Assembly: GCF_019457595.1 (NCBI RefSeq)
Contig: NZ_CP080419.1
Location: 1,426,001-1,490,000 of the forward strand
From: Shewanella psychrotolerans
GTDB lineage: Bacteria > Pseudomonadota > Gammaproteobacteria > Enterobacterales > Shewanellaceae
Direction: 5' to 3'
DNA length: 64,000 nt
Numbering within the stretch: position 1 is the first letter of the stretch; the number at the start of each line of letters is the position of its first letter. The notes beneath the pieces were generated by a model. It saw only the letters and a list, made by a program, of their open reading frames with translations, was not told the origin of the DNA and did not search any database. Shown in pieces: positions 1 to 9,750 of the stretch. Both the position numbers and the translations under genes were made by a program.

Positions 1-691
1 CTTCTGCAGACACTTCCTCACCTGTTGCTGCCTTAACTAATGGTGGACCCGCTAAAAAGATGGTGCCTTGCTCTTTGACGATAATTGACTCATCGGCCAT
101 CGCTGGCACATAAGCGCCACCTGCGGTGCATAATCCCATGACCACCGCAATTTGAGGAATGCCTAATGCTGACATCTGTGCTTGGTTATAGAAGATCCGC
201 CCGAAATGGTCGCGATCGGGGAATACTTCATCTTGGCGCGGCAGATTGGCGCCACCCGAATCGACTAAGTAGATACAGGGCAGGTGGCAACGCTTTGCAA
301 TATCTTGTGCGCGCAGATGCTTTTTGACGGTAAGAGGATAGTAAGTGCCGCCTTTAACCGTGGCATCGTTGGCGATCACCATACACTCGACACCACTGAC
401 CCGGCCAATACCCGCGATGATCCCCGCTGCGGGCACTACATCGTCATACACCTCGTAGGCGGCAAATTGGGATATCTCTAAAAACGGTGATCCAGAGTCG
501 AGTAGCTTCTCGACGCGCTGGCGAGGCGACAATTTGCCGCGAGCAAGGTGACGTTCCATCGCGACGGCGCCGCCACCTTGTTCAATTTCAGCGAGTTTGA
601 GCTTGAGATCGGCCACTACACTGGCCATCTGTTGATGTTTGGTTTTGAACTCATCGCTTCGGGGATTGATTCGACTACTCAGTTGCGTCAC
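1..691 (-). CDS. liuB: Methylcrotonyl-CoA carboxylase beta subunit (carboxyltransferase), partial
   Basis: The N-terminal 230 codons of the biotin-dependent carboxyltransferase that, with its biotinylated partner LiuD, carboxylates 3-methylcrotonyl-CoA in leucine degradation. The gene runs off the left edge. Reading from a GTG start ([15 protein letters not shown]...) I see the family landmarks [16 protein letters not shown], a [19 protein letters not shown] segment, [17 protein letters not shown] and [11 protein letters not shown]. No in-frame ATG fits, and the GTG is preceded by AAGGAAC about ten bases upstream. It lies 93 bases downstream of liuA on the same strand, the usual liuRABCDE order. 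The liuC, liuD and liuE genes would be expected just outside the window. Identity is secure; the exact start is slightly less so. Confidence 0.92.
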   Translation of the reverse strand, partial: MTQLSSRINPRSDEFKTKHQQMASVVADLKLKLAEIEQGGGAVAMERHLARGKLSPRQRVEKLLDSGSPFLEISQFAAYEVYDDVVPAAGIIAGIGRVSGVECMVIANDATVKGGTYYPLTVKKHLRAQDIAKRCHLPCIYLVDSGGANLPRQDEVFPDRDHFGRIFYNQAQMSALGIPQIAVVMGLCTAGGAYVPAMADESIIVKEQGTIFLAGPPLVKAATGEEVSAE

Positions 692-784
692 GTCAATGTT
701 CCTTTTGTAAACTCTGATGGTGTCTGATGAGGCATTTACACTCATCAAAGGCCGAGCGACGCTCGGCCATCAATAAGCGATTAA

Positions 785-1954
785 CTATTTAGATTCGTTA
801 AATAGCTCGCGGCCAATTAGCATACGGCGAATTTCTGAAGTGCCCGCGCCAATCTCATATAATTTGGCATCACGTAGAAGGCGACCCGTGGCATATTCGT
901 TGACATAGCCGTTACCACCGAGCAACTGAATCGCATCGAGTGCCATTTTGGTAGCGAGTTCGGCAGAGTAGAGAATCGCGCCAGCGGCGTCTTTGCGAGT
1001 CGTCTCACCACGGTCGCAAGATTTAGCGACGTTATAGATATAAGATTTTGCCGCATTCATGCCGGTATACATGTCAGCTAACTTGCCCTGAACTAGCTGA
1101 AACTGGCCGATTGATTTACCAAACTGCTCACGCTCGTGGATGTAGGGCACCACGATATCCATACAGGCCGTCATGATCCCAAGTGGGCCGCCAGACAAGA
1201 CTACGCGCTCGTAGTCTAGGCCGCTCATGAGGACTTTAACGCCGTTGTTGAGTCCGCCTAAGATGTTTTCTTCTGGGACTTCACAATCTTCAAATACCAA
1301 TTCACAGGTGTTTGAACCGCGCATGCCGAGTTTGTCCAGTTTCTGTGCCTGACTGAAGCCTTTGCTACCGCGCTCGACAATAAACGCTGTGATCCCGTGG
1401 GGACCCTTATCTAGGTCAGTTTTAGCGTAGATCACATAGGTGTTAGCATCTGGGCCATTAGTGATCCACATCTTGTTACCATTGAGAATATAACGGTCAC
1501 CCTCTTTGCGTGCGTGTAGTTTCATTGAAACCACATCAGAACCCGCATTAGGCTCACTCATGGCCAAGGCGCCAATATGCTCGCCGCTCACCAGTTTAGG
1601 CAGATATTTAGCCTTCTGCTCGGCGTTGCCGTTGCGATTAATTTGGTTAACACACAGGTTAGAGTGCGCGCCATAGCTAAGACCAATAGAGGCAGATGCA
1701 CGTGAAATCTCTTCCATCGCCACTACGTGTGCGAGGTAACCCATGTTGGCGCCACCGTACTCTTCTGGCACGGTAACCCCTAATAGACCCATGTCACCCA
1801 GCACGGGCCAGAGCTCGTTAGGGAAGGCATTTTCCTGGTCGACTTTAGCGGCGATAGGAGCAATTTCATTGGCGGCGAAACTCTGCACTGCATCACGCAG
1901 CATATCGACATCTTCACCGAGACCAAAATTAAGAGATGAGTAGAGTTGAGTCAT
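785..1954 (-). CDS. liuA: Isovaleryl-CoA dehydrogenase
   Basis: FAD-dependent acyl-CoA dehydrogenase (389 aa, full length for the family) that oxidises isovaleryl-CoA to 3-methylcrotonyl-CoA in leucine catabolism and passes electrons to ETF. Visible signatures are the flavin/substrate loop [17 protein letters not shown] (about residues 131-147), [26 protein letters not shown] and the C-terminal [33 protein letters not shown]. The Glu in YERVV ([18 protein letters not shown]) sits where isovaleryl-CoA dehydrogenases carry their catalytic base. The ATG has AGGA eight bases upstream. It is flanked by liuR upstream and liuB downstream, which separates it from other acyl-CoA dehydrogenases and supports the specific name. 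Confidence 0.93.
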   Translation of the reverse strand: MTQLYSSLNFGLGEDVDMLRDAVQSFAANEIAPIAAKVDQENAFPNELWPVLGDMGLLGVTVPEEYGGANMGYLAHVVAMEEISRASASIGLSYGAHSNLCVNQINRNGNAEQKAKYLPKLVSGEHIGALAMSEPNAGSDVVSMKLHARKEGDRYILNGNKMWITNGPDANTYVIYAKTDLDKGPHGITAFIVERGSKGFSQAQKLDKLGMRGSNTCELVFEDCEVPEENILGGLNNGVKVLMSGLDYERVVLSGGPLGIMTACMDIVVPYIHEREQFGKSIGQFQLVQGKLADMYTGMNAAKSYIYNVAKSCDRGETTRKDAAGAILYSAELATKMALDAIQLLGGNGYVNEYATGRLLRDAKLYEIGAGTSEIRRMLIGRELFNESK

Positions 1955-2068
1955 TGTTATGTCCTACAGGTCTGATTTTTATAATTATTTTATGTAAATT
2001 GTTTAGGTGTTGTTTTTTTTAATGTTTTTTACTTATGTCAACTTTGTATGGCTTACCATAGTTGGTGC

Positions 2069-2467
2069 TTATTGGCTTTGCAGGTCCAACGCCGCACGGC
2101 ATTGCTGCTCGGCAGAGTTAAGCTCCATCAATACCACCTTGATGTCGTCCATCTGCTGTTGTAGGGCCGCTTTCTTTTCATCGACCAGCTCCAACATGGT
2201 ATGCAACTGAGTGCTGCTGTTTTTGTCTGCATCGTACAGTTCAAATAAACGGCGAGTTTCGGCGAGAGAGAAACCTAATCGTTTACCACGTAATATCAGT
2301 TTTAGACGAACCCTGTCTTTAAGGCCGTAGATGCGAGTTTGCCCACGACGCTTGGGTTTCAGCAGGCCCTGATCTTCATAGAAGCGAATACTTCGGGTGG
2401 TGATATCAAACTCTTTTGATAAATCACTGATTGAATATGTTGTCTTTGGGCTGTGTTTGTCGCTCAT
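2069..2467 (-). CDS. liuR: MerR-family regulator of branched-chain amino acid degradation
   Basis: A 132-residue MerR-type DNA-binding protein. The N-terminal winged helix begins TTYSISDLSKEFDITTRSIRFYEDQGLLKPKR, followed by a dimerisation coiled coil (LHTMLELVDEKKAALQQQMDDIKVVLMEL). There is no metal-binding Cys pattern like that of MerR or CueR. In proteobacteria LiuR controls the liu operon, and this gene is the first of that operon here. I start it at the ATG at 2467 because the longer frame would need a TTG. An AAGG lies about ten bases before the ATG. The candidate operator is about 46 bases upstream, which suggests autoregulation together with liuAB. Position and sequence type make the assignment firm. 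Confidence 0.9.
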   Translation of the reverse strand: MSDKHSPKTTYSISDLSKEFDITTRSIRFYEDQGLLKPKRRGQTRIYGLKDRVRLKLILRGKRLGFSLAETRRLFELYDADKNSSTQLHTMLELVDEKKAALQQQMDDIKVVLMELNSAEQQCRAALDLQSQ

Positions 2468-2512
2468 CAAAAAATACCTTAACAATTAGCATTGATAGAA
2501 CGATATATGAAG

Positions 2513-2528
2513 TTTACGTTAAGGTAAA
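2513..2528. promoter_or_regulatory. LiuR-type operator
   Basis: The sequence TTTACGTTAAGGTAAA is an inverted repeat with one mismatch (TTTACGTT against TTTACCTT). It resembles the TTTACGT-N-ACGTAAA-like palindrome I recall for LiuR in proteobacteria. It sits 46 bases upstream of the liuR ATG, in the promoter position of liuRAB, and 274 bases upstream of the divergent acyl-CoA synthetase gene. The remainder of this gap (2529-2801) holds no gene that I can support; it should contain the promoter of the synthetase. Confidence 0.72.
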
Positions 2529-2801
2529 GATTTTAGGTGGTCAAATCTCATCATTGAGTGCAAAACCGCGTTTGATTGCAGGACTCTCAGCCAATTAAAA
2601 AGGGAAACGAGTACGAGAGAGTCGTCATTTGTGACGATTAGGCAAAGGTCTAATGGGAAAAGATCTTCGGCTCCTCATAATGGAAGGTATGGCGCAATTG
2701 GCAAACAAGTTGAAAACGAAGCCGATATGTGGCTGGCTAAGCGCCCTTGGGTATCGACCCGTTGCACTTAGCGCGGTTATATATTATTTGGAGATGGTCA
2801 T

Positions 2802-4706
2802 ATGAAGGCAGTGCATAAGCAGTTACATCAACAATCTATTGAGAACCCAAATGAGTTTTGGGCGGATGCCGCGCAAGCGATAAATTGGGTGAAGCCATTT
2901 AACACTGTGCTCGATGATGCGGATGCGCCCATGTATCGCTGGTTTAGTGGCGCGCAGCTTAATACTTGCTATAACGCCGTTGATCGGCATGTAGAGGCTG
3001 GGCGCGGTGATCAGGTGGCGATTCAGTATGTCAGTCCGATCACCGACACCGAATATGGTATTAGTTACCATGAGCTACAAGCTCAGGTGAGTCGACTTGC
3101 TGGCTACATGGCAAGTCAAGGGGTGAGCAAAGGCGATAGAGTGATCATCTATATGCCAATGGTGCCTGAAACGGCCTATGCCATGCTTGCTTGTGCTCGT
3201 ATTGGCGCCATTCATTCTGTGGTATTTGGTGGTTTTGCTGCCAATGAGTTGGCTACTCGTATCAATGATGCCAAGCCTAAAATGATCTTATCTGCATCTT
3301 GTGGTATCGAACCTTCGGGCGTGGTGGCCTATAAACCCTTGCTCGATGATGCACTGAGCCAAGCGACCCACAAAGTGGACCAATGCCTTATCCTTAATCG
3401 TCATCAACTGCATGCAGATTTAATGGAAGGTCGCGATGTAGATTGGCAATCGGCCATGGTTGATGCACCCAATATCGACTGCCAAACAGTGGAAGCAACC
3501 GATCCCCTGTATGTGCTTTATACCTCTGGCACTACAGGCCAACCCAAAGGGGTGGTGCGTGATAATGGCGGCCATGCCGTAGCACTCGCTTGGTCGATGA
3601 AAAATATCTACGACATCAATACTGGGGATGTTTTTTGGGCCGCATCGGATGTCGGTTGGGTGGTGGGCCACTCCTACATCGTTTATGGGCCCTTGCTGGT
3701 GGGGGCGACGACCTTATTATTTGAGGGTAAGCCTGTGGGGACGCCCGATCCCGGTATTTTCTGGCGTACGATTGCTAAATATCAGGTGAAGAGTTTCTTT
3801 ACTGCACCGACAGCGATTCGAGCCATTAAGCGTGATGATCCCGATGGCGACTTCTTGCAAGACGTTGACCTGAGTTGTTTAAAAACCGTGTTCTTGGCGG
3901 GTGAACGATGCGACCCAGATACCTTACATTGGGCCGAACAGAAGCTAAACAAACCGATAATCGACCATTGGTGGCAGACTGAAACTGGTTGGCCTGTCGC
4001 GGCCAATATGATGGGTACTGCACCAGTGCCTGTTAAGGCGGGCTCTCCAGCGTTAGCGGTACCAGGCTACGACGTGCAAGTTGTTGATGAGATGGGCGAT
4101 CAAGTGCCAGCCGATCAAACGGGCAATGTGGTGATCAAACTGCCATTGCCACCGGGCACCTTAGCGACCCTTTGGCAAAATGAGGGGCGTTATAAAGATA
4201 GCTATCTTTCTATGTATCCTGGTTTCTATCTTACTGGTGATGCAGGTTATATGGATGATGAAGGCTATCTTTACATCATGAGCCGTATCGATGACATCAT
4301 TAATGTTGCGGGTCACCGCCTATCGACGGGACGGTTTGAAGAGGTATTGTGTCAACACGAGGAGGTGGCCGAAGCTGCGGTGATTGGCGTCGATGACAAG
4401 CTCAAGGGACAGGTACCACTCGGTCTTGTGGTGCTCAAAAAAGGGTGTACCTTAACTGACGAGCAGCTTTATAAAGAGCTTATTGCCCTGGTGCGTGATC
4501 AGATAGGTCCTGTGGCGGCATTTAGGCTGGTGAGTGCGATTCCTAAGTTGCCTAAGACTCGTTCAGGTAAGATTTTACGCGGCACCATGCGCAAGATTGC
4601 CGACAATCAGAGTTTTAATATGCCTGCGACGATTGAAGATCCATATACCTTGGAACTTGTGCGTAACGCCTTGACTCGCATGGGATACGCCGATGCACAT
4701 GTATAA
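2802..4706 (+). CDS. PrpE/ACSS3-like short-chain acyl-CoA synthetase (propionyl-CoA synthetase)
   Basis: ATP-dependent, AMP-forming acyl-CoA ligase of 634 aa, colinear with propionyl-CoA synthetase PrpE. It carries an ACAS N-terminal segment (NPNEFWADAAQAINWVKPF), the P-loop LYTSGTTGQPKGVVRDNGG (about residues 240-258), ASDVGWVVGHSYIVYGPL, IDHWWQTETGWP, and a C-terminal SRIDDIINVAGHRLSTGRFEE hinge. It ends with PKTRSGKILRG, whose Lys is the usual regulatory acetylation site. GGAG lies eight bases before the ATG. It is transcribed divergently from liuRAB with an operator between them, so a role in activating propionate or branched short-chain acids is plausible. Acetyl- or acetoacetyl-CoA synthetase are alternatives, but the motifs fit PrpE/ACSS3 better. 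Confidence 0.85.
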   Translation: MKAVHKQLHQQSIENPNEFWADAAQAINWVKPFNTVLDDADAPMYRWFSGAQLNTCYNAVDRHVEAGRGDQVAIQYVSPITDTEYGISYHELQAQVSRLAGYMASQGVSKGDRVIIYMPMVPETAYAMLACARIGAIHSVVFGGFAANELATRINDAKPKMILSASCGIEPSGVVAYKPLLDDALSQATHKVDQCLILNRHQLHADLMEGRDVDWQSAMVDAPNIDCQTVEATDPLYVLYTSGTTGQPKGVVRDNGGHAVALAWSMKNIYDINTGDVFWAASDVGWVVGHSYIVYGPLLVGATTLLFEGKPVGTPDPGIFWRTIAKYQVKSFFTAPTAIRAIKRDDPDGDFLQDVDLSCLKTVFLAGERCDPDTLHWAEQKLNKPIIDHWWQTETGWPVAANMMGTAPVPVKAGSPALAVPGYDVQVVDEMGDQVPADQTGNVVIKLPLPPGTLATLWQNEGRYKDSYLSMYPGFYLTGDAGYMDDEGYLYIMSRIDDIINVAGHRLSTGRFEEVLCQHEEVAEAAVIGVDDKLKGQVPLGLVVLKKGCTLTDEQLYKELIALVRDQIGPVAAFRLVSAIPKLPKTRSGKILRGTMRKIADNQSFNMPATIEDPYTLELVRNALTRMGYADAHV

Positions 4707-4726
4707 GGCTTGATGTATCTCTATTT

Positions 4727-4750
4727 TAAAAGGGCCTGCTGGCCTTTTTT
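4727..4750 (+). terminator. Intrinsic terminator of the acyl-CoA synthetase gene
   Basis: AAAGGGCC, a TGCT loop and GGCCTTTTTT form a short stem (one G-U pair) followed by a T run, 20 bases after the stop codon. Confidence 0.7.
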
Positions 4751-4819
4751 GTTCGATCCTTTCAATATAAGGTTGAAAATTAGACTAGATAGATTCTCTA
4801 AATCGTTGAATAAAAACAT

Positions 4820-5698
4820 TTAGATAACGTGGCGCTTAGCATAGTCAATTAGCCAATCGGCCATGGCTTTGACTCGCTCGGATCTAAATCGCGCTGGAGG
4901 AAATACCATCCACAGAGGTTGACCTTGTACTTGCCAGTCGGCTAACACTGGAGTTAATCGTCCTTGGGCGATGTCTGCGCGTAAATACATATCATGGCTG
5001 CGAATTAATCCTAGCCCCCGAAGTGCTGCCTGTCTGAGTATATGGCCATTTGCACAGCGAAAGGCCCCAGATACTGGCACTGTAAGTCGACGGTTATTTT
5101 TGACAAATTGCCAATTTACGACACTGCCTACTAAACATTGATGTGCCTTTAGTTGTTCTGGATGATTAATGGGTTTGTGTGCACTCAAGTAGTCGGGGCT
5201 GGCGACGATATGGCTGTCTAAATGAGTCAGTACTCGGGCTTGTAGACTCGAATCTGGTAGTTCACCCATGCGGATCACAATATCGAACGGACTGACCAAC
5301 AGATCTTCTCGTTGTGAGGATAGATCTAAATTAATCTCAATATTGGGATATTGTTGCTGAAACTCGAGTACTGCAGGAGCGAGCCAGTTTTCAGCAAAGA
5401 TACCACCAACAGAGTTAATCGTTATCTTACCTTTTAAATGGTGTTGTAACTGCTGAGCCGCTAATGCACCGAGCTCAAACTGTTCAATTCCTCTTTTGCA
5501 ACTTTGATAATAGTGTTCACCTGCTTCGGTTAATCTTAGTTTTCGGGTCGAACGAAATAATAGTTGCACTCCTAAGTGTGACTCAAGGTCGCTTATGCGC
5601 TGGCTTACACTGGCTTTAGAGCTCTTTAACTGCTCTGCAGCAGCGGTAAAACTCCCCGCTTCGACTACTGCGACAAAGTCCATAATTCCTGAATGCAT
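4820..5698 (-). CDS. LysR-family transcriptional regulator
   Basis: A 292-residue LysR regulator. The N-terminal winged helix-turn-helix reads MDFVAVVEAGSFTAAAEQLKSSKASVSQRISDLESHLGVQLLFRSTRKLRLTEAG. A type 2 periplasmic-binding effector domain follows from about residue 90 (KGKITINSVGGIFAENWLAPAVLEFQQQYPNIEINLDLS). It resembles the CrgA/AaeR-like branch typical of regulators beside oxidoreductases. It is divergent from the aldo/keto reductase at 5802 with 103 bases between them, so regulation of that gene is the natural guess. I keep the ATG at 5698. An alternative ATG at 5683 has AGGA only three bases upstream. The effector is unknown. Confidence 0.9.
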   Translation of the reverse strand: MHSGIMDFVAVVEAGSFTAAAEQLKSSKASVSQRISDLESHLGVQLLFRSTRKLRLTEAGEHYYQSCKRGIEQFELGALAAQQLQHHLKGKITINSVGGIFAENWLAPAVLEFQQQYPNIEINLDLSSQREDLLVSPFDIVIRMGELPDSSLQARVLTHLDSHIVASPDYLSAHKPINHPEQLKAHQCLVGSVVNWQFVKNNRRLTVPVSGAFRCANGHILRQAALRGLGLIRSHDMYLRADIAQGRLTPVLADWQVQGQPLWMVFPPARFRSERVKAMADWLIDYAKRHVI

Positions 5699-5801
5699 AT
5701 TAGTTAAAATTCCTGAACAATGTTTTCAAATACTCGTGGATTATCAAACAACACAATGGGAGTAAACTCAAGCGAACAATCCGCATTATGAGAAATTTGC
5801 T

Positions 5802-6779
5802 ATGCAAAGTAGAAGGCTTGGAAAAAGTGATATGCGCTTAACTGAAGTTGGGCTGGGATGTTGGCAACTTGGTGGTGACTTTGGTCCTGTCGAAGCACAA
5901 CAAGCGACAAACATCTTGGAACAGGCTTATGAAAGTGGAGTGCGCTTTTTTGATACTGCCGATGTCTATGGCGATGGTATTAGTGAAAAGTTTATTGGTA
6001 AGTTTGCGGCTCAACATGATGATATTTACATTGCGACTAAGGTTGGCAGAGATGCATCGCTGTTTCCTGCACAATATACAAAACAGGGAGTAAGAAAGAG
6101 CATTGAGGCCAGTCTACAGCGTCTTAATGTCGACAGTATCGACCTAATACAGCTGCATTGTATTCCCACCGAGGTGTTAAAAGAGGGGGAAGTTTTTCAA
6201 TGGTTAAAAGAGTTTAAGCAGCAAGGCTTAATTAAGCATTATGGGGCAAGTGTCGAGTCAATGCTGGAGGCTAAACTGTGTTTGGATGATGCAGACCTCA
6301 CCAGTTTACAACTGATCATTAATATATTTCGCCAAGAAGCAATGACAGAAGTACTCGACTTAGCGGCGAAAAACAATGTGGGTATTATTGCGCGACTTCC
6401 TTATGCAAGTGGCTTACTTAGCGGTGCAGTCACGGCTCAGCGTCAATTTGATACTCAAGATCATCGCTACTATAACCGTGACGGCGCGGCTTTTCATGTG
6501 GGTGAAACGTTTGCGGGACTTCCACTCGAGAAGGCACTAATGTTGGTAGAGCAATTACAATGCTTACTGCCTGAATCTATGTCTCTTGCCCAAGGGGCAA
6601 TTCGTTGGTTGCTCGACTATCCACAGATCACCTCCATTATTACAGGAGCGAGTAAACCTCAGCAGATTGCGCAAAACGTGCTTTATGCAAACCAACAAGC
6701 GTTAAGTAGCGAACTGCATAAACAATTAGCGAGCTTTTACCACAATGAGGTCAGCCCATGGGTGCGTGGTAATCGTTGA
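5802..6779 (+). CDS. Aldo/keto reductase
   Basis: A 325-residue NAD(P)H-dependent oxidoreductase with an AKR TIM-barrel. The catalytic tetrad is visible: Asp and Tyr in FFDTADVYGDG, Lys in IYIATKVGRD, and His in DLIQLHCIP. The cofactor-binding end is TSIITGASKPQQIAQN. The start MQSRRLGKSDMRLTEVGLGCWQLGGDFG is typical of YccK/IolS-like members. The ribosome binding site is weak (GAGAAA about six bases before the ATG). It is divergent from a LysR regulator. The substrate cannot be deduced. Confidence 0.9.
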   Translation: MQSRRLGKSDMRLTEVGLGCWQLGGDFGPVEAQQATNILEQAYESGVRFFDTADVYGDGISEKFIGKFAAQHDDIYIATKVGRDASLFPAQYTKQGVRKSIEASLQRLNVDSIDLIQLHCIPTEVLKEGEVFQWLKEFKQQGLIKHYGASVESMLEAKLCLDDADLTSLQLIINIFRQEAMTEVLDLAAKNNVGIIARLPYASGLLSGAVTAQRQFDTQDHRYYNRDGAAFHVGETFAGLPLEKALMLVEQLQCLLPESMSLAQGAIRWLLDYPQITSIITGASKPQQIAQNVLYANQQALSSELHKQLASFYHNEVSPWVRGNR

Positions 6780-6973
6780 TTGGTACCGATAAATAGAACA
6801 AGGTGGATATGCTCCATGTGACTTGTGCACGACAGAAGCACTGCTTTAGTCAAGGTAATGCATGACGCAGTTAGCGAGGATAAGTAATCAATCACCTTGT
6901 CTCTGATGTGTCATACTCTCGCTGAGCGGTCACATTGTTATACTGATAAGTATTATGTTTCTGACTTAATTGT

Positions 6974-7010
6974 ATTTACGTGTCATTAAACTGGTTATTG
7001 ACACGTAAAT
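6974..7010. repeat. Perfect 12-bp inverted repeat in a 382-bp intergenic region
   Basis: ATTTACGTGTCA (6974-6985) and TGACACGTAAAT (6999-7010) are exact reverse complements separated by 13 bases. No T run follows on either strand, so it does not look like a standard terminator. It lies between the convergent aldo/keto reductase and chemoreceptor genes. Apart from this and the repeat at 7041-7105, the gap 6780-7161 shows nothing I can identify. Confidence 0.6.
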
Positions 7011-7040
7011 ATGACTCGTCATGTACTAAATGAGAGGTTT

Positions 7041-7105
7041 GAGATGAACACAACAAGGAATTGAAGAGTTCATCTCGGCTTACTTTATCTCCAACAGTTC
7101 ATCTC
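7041..7105. repeat. Three copies of a 9-mer (GAGATGAAC and its complement)
   Basis: GAGATGAAC at 7041-7049 and its reverse complement GTTCATCTC at 7068-7076 and 7097-7105. The first two could form a hairpin and the second two are direct repeats. They lie just beyond the 3' end of the chemoreceptor gene, which is on the minus strand. Confidence 0.45.
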
Positions 7106-7161
7106 TAAAATCTTATCTGTTACTAAACACGGGATTCAGACCATTTAGCATTGGTGAGGCG

Positions 7162-8790
7162 TTATAATCTAAAGGTTTCTATCCTTGCTTTAAGGTTATG
7201 GGCTAAGTTACTTATCTCGTGACAGGCGATTGCCGTTTGTGAGGCGCCTTCGGCCATCTCGGTCGATACATTATTGATATGATCAACGCTGCGATTGAGA
7301 TCTTCAGACACCGCATTTTGTTCGCTACAGGCAGTGGCGATTTGGGTGCTCATCTGGGCGATATTCTCTACCGAATGCTCAATTTCACTGATTTGACTAC
7401 CTGCTTCGTTAACCTGATCAACACATTGGGCAATGCCTTTTTGGCATTCTTGGCTAGAGATACCAATTTTGCTACTGTTTTCCTGTAGTTGATTAACGAT
7501 ATCGACAATCTGTGAGGTCGAATCTTGGGTGCGCTGTGCTAAAGACCTTACTTCGTCAGCGACCACGGCAAAGCCTCGTCCCTGTTCTCCTGCTCGTGCT
7601 GCTTCAATAGCGGCATTCAGTGCCAATAAATTTGTTTGTTCGGCGATGCCACGGATCACATCTACGACCATATTGATGTTGTTTGAACTTGCTTCGAGTT
7701 CTTGGGCCAATTCATCTGATTCTAGGATTGTTTTCGAGACCCGCTCAATGACGGCTATTGTCTGTTGTAGGGTAAGCGTACCTTGTTTGGCGACCTCAGT
7801 AGCCGAATAGGCAGAGGTGGCTCCTGCTTCGGTATTTTGCGCCACTTCACCAACGGCTGCTTGCATCTCTGTCATTGCGGAGGCGACCGAACTAAGCTCT
7901 AGTTGCTGGTTTTGCATGCTTGAGGCATTTTGTGCTGAGATAGCACTAACCTCTTCGACCGCTGCCGTTAGCTGGAAAGTCGACTCATTAATTTCTGATA
8001 CCAATGAGTGAAGGTTAGTCTGCATGGTAAGGAGTTCACGTAGCAGAGTACCAAGCTCATCTTGGGTAAGAGCTTCATCTTCGATGGCATTGTTTAGGTG
8101 GCCTTTAGCTATCTTTGCAGCGAAATCCAATGCTCTGTCTATGGGACGACATATTGCTCGAGACAGCAGTGTCGAGGATAGCATGATGACCAAAATAATC
8201 ACCACAGCGCCAATGCCTGCACTGTATTGTGTCGATAGTGCCTCATCGTGAACGTCTATACCTATTTGTTTTACGAGCTCATCATTGAGTCCAAGGGTAT
8301 CATCTAGACTACTTAGGGCTTTGGAATAGGTACCAAAACTCGACAATACGACTTGATTGGCTTTTTCAGCGTCACCTTGACCGAGCAGGCTGTTATAGGT
8401 GCTGGTTTCTTGAATATATTGATTCCAAGTATCCTTAAATACCTTAAATGAGCGTATCTCTTGCTGGTTGAGATCCAATGATTCATAGGCGGTTATACCG
8501 TCTTTGACATCTTGGCGCCACTTATCTAGGTCTTTTAGCCATTCACCTATTTTAGGGTTATCGCTGTTAGGGAGTAAGGAGAACTCATCTTTACGTACCT
8601 TGGTTATGTCGACTTGTATTCCCTTTAATATTGCGACAGAAGGCAGGCTTTTTTCCGTAAGCATTCTGATATTCTGGTTTAATGCCGATAGGCTCAATAC
8701 TAATAATAGGGCAACCGCCGCAAATACTACGAATACAACCAAGTAGCTTAGCCATATTTTTTTCACGACGCTTAAGTCTTTAATCTTCAT
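7162..8790 (-). CDS. Methyl-accepting chemotaxis protein with a 4HB-type sensor
   Basis: Inner-membrane chemoreceptor, 542 aa from the chosen start. Order: TM1 (about residues 10-32, [21 protein letters not shown]), a helical periplasmic four-helix-bundle-like sensor, TM2 (about 190-210), HAMP ([22 protein letters not shown]), then a long signalling coiled coil. Its hairpin tip is the highly conserved [39 protein letters not shown], which contacts CheA/CheW. No C-terminal NWETF-type CheR/CheB tether is present. The ATG at 8790 has GGAG six bases upstream, better than the longer frame. The ligand is unknown, and no other chemotaxis gene is adjacent. Confidence 0.92.
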   Translation of the reverse strand: MKIKDLSVVKKIWLSYLVVFVVFAAVALLLVLSLSALNQNIRMLTEKSLPSVAILKGIQVDITKVRKDEFSLLPNSDNPKIGEWLKDLDKWRQDVKDGITAYESLDLNQQEIRSFKVFKDTWNQYIQETSTYNSLLGQGDAEKANQVVLSSFGTYSKALSSLDDTLGLNDELVKQIGIDVHDEALSTQYSAGIGAVVIILVIMLSSTLLSRAICRPIDRALDFAAKIAKGHLNNAIEDEALTQDELGTLLRELLTMQTNLHSLVSEINESTFQLTAAVEEVSAISAQNASSMQNQQLELSSVASAMTEMQAAVGEVAQNTEAGATSAYSATEVAKQGTLTLQQTIAVIERVSKTILESDELAQELEASSNNINMVVDVIRGIAEQTNLLALNAAIEAARAGEQGRGFAVVADEVRSLAQRTQDSTSQIVDIVNQLQENSSKIGISSQECQKGIAQCVDQVNEAGSQISEIEHSVENIAQMSTQIATACSEQNAVSEDLNRSVDHINNVSTEMAEGASQTAIACHEISNLAHNLKARIETFRL

Positions 8791-9129
8791 ACGCTTCTCC
8801 ATAAAAAGCTTGCTAAAGGACCACACTTATTAACTATAGCGCGTATCTTGATAACCCTTATGCTCTTTTTGTAGATAATTTATCATTTTTTTCAACTTAG
8901 CGTTGATTACGAGTAGTTTTGTGTAGGCATCTAAGGGGAGTATGCCTGTTACTCTCTTACTTAGATGCGTTATTAAGGTCGACAGAACTGGGAGGCTGGG
9001 AATAAAAACAGCCTTTCTATTTATCGTGAGTCTTTTAGGTTTAAGCGAGTGGCGATTTATGCTTTATAGAAACTTATTAATAACCTATGTGTTATGTTGT
9101 TTCTGTGTTTATTGTATTTAGGCTGAGCT
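8791..9129. other. Intergenic region without an identified gene
   Basis: About 340 AT-rich bases between the chemoreceptor and a small hypothetical gene. It should contain the chemoreceptor promoter (minus strand) and that of the 70-residue ORF. I see no convincing hairpin, operator or reading frame. Confidence 0.5.
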
Positions 9130-9342
9130 ATGAAAAAATTTTCAATTAGTCGGATTAATACGAAGATGGGGATCTTTCGGTTGCTCGGTCAATTTTCTCC
9201 GGCTAAGTCTGATTTTGTAATCATATATCATAGGGTTGAGTTTATGAGTACCGATGGTTGGTGCGAGTTAGATATCGACTCGTCACGAGGTAAAGATATT
9301 ATAGATGCCATTAAAGTGGAAGTAGCTGGTCACCTTGTCTAA
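9130..9342 (+). CDS. Small hypothetical protein (70 aa)
   Basis: I do not recognise this family. The predicted 70-residue product (MKKFSISRINTKMG...AIKVEVAGHLV) has a basic N-terminus and an acidic middle (CELDIDSSRGKDIIDAI). It has no signal peptide, membrane helix or Cys pair. AGG lies about seven bases before the ATG, a weak but usable ribosome binding site. No overlapping gene competes for this stretch, and the next gene on the strand is also small. It may be a real orphan protein or a chance frame. Confidence 0.45.
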   Translation: MKKFSISRINTKMGIFRLLGQFSPAKSDFVIIYHRVEFMSTDGWCELDIDSSRGKDIIDAIKVEVAGHLV

Positions 9343-9486
9343 TAGTAATGATATTGGCTATCGAATCCCCCCGATTTTTTACTAGTTGAAAAACTGAAGA
9401 TGCTCGCAGAATTATAGATTGGCTCAAGCACTTGATTATCAGTATAGTCGACTTAGTTATCTAGTATTAAAGGTGGAAGATTGATT

Positions 9487-9678
9487 ATGGCGAGTAAATA
9501 TATTGGTATCTTGTTTTTAGTTGTGGGAGTCGCTTTGGCTTTGTGGGGTTATAACATTTATGATGCGGCAACCTCTCAGATCAGCCGAGCATTCAGCGGT
9601 GATACGCCATTTGAAGCATGGGCAGGGATGGTCGGTGGTGGTGTATGTATACTGCTGGGGATCTTTAAATTAAAATAA
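9487..9678 (+). CDS. DUF3185-like small membrane protein
   Basis: A 63-residue protein with two hydrophobic helices: YIGILFLVVGVALALWGYNIYDA and AGMVGGGVCILLGIFKLK. A short polar loop (SQISRAFSGDTPFEAW) separates them. This pattern matches the DUF3185 family of short inner-membrane proteins, whose function is unknown. The ATG at 9487 is preceded by AGGTGGAAGA; a TTG six bases earlier is a poorer start. It is followed by the convergent CurA-like gene. Confidence 0.75.
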   Translation: MASKYIGILFLVVGVALALWGYNIYDAATSQISRAFSGDTPFEAWAGMVGGGVCILLGIFKLK

Positions 9679-9750
9679 CGTTTACATCTTGTTAAGTAAG
9701 AAAACCGACAATGAGTCGGCTTTCTATATTTAACTTTTTTATCAATGGGA

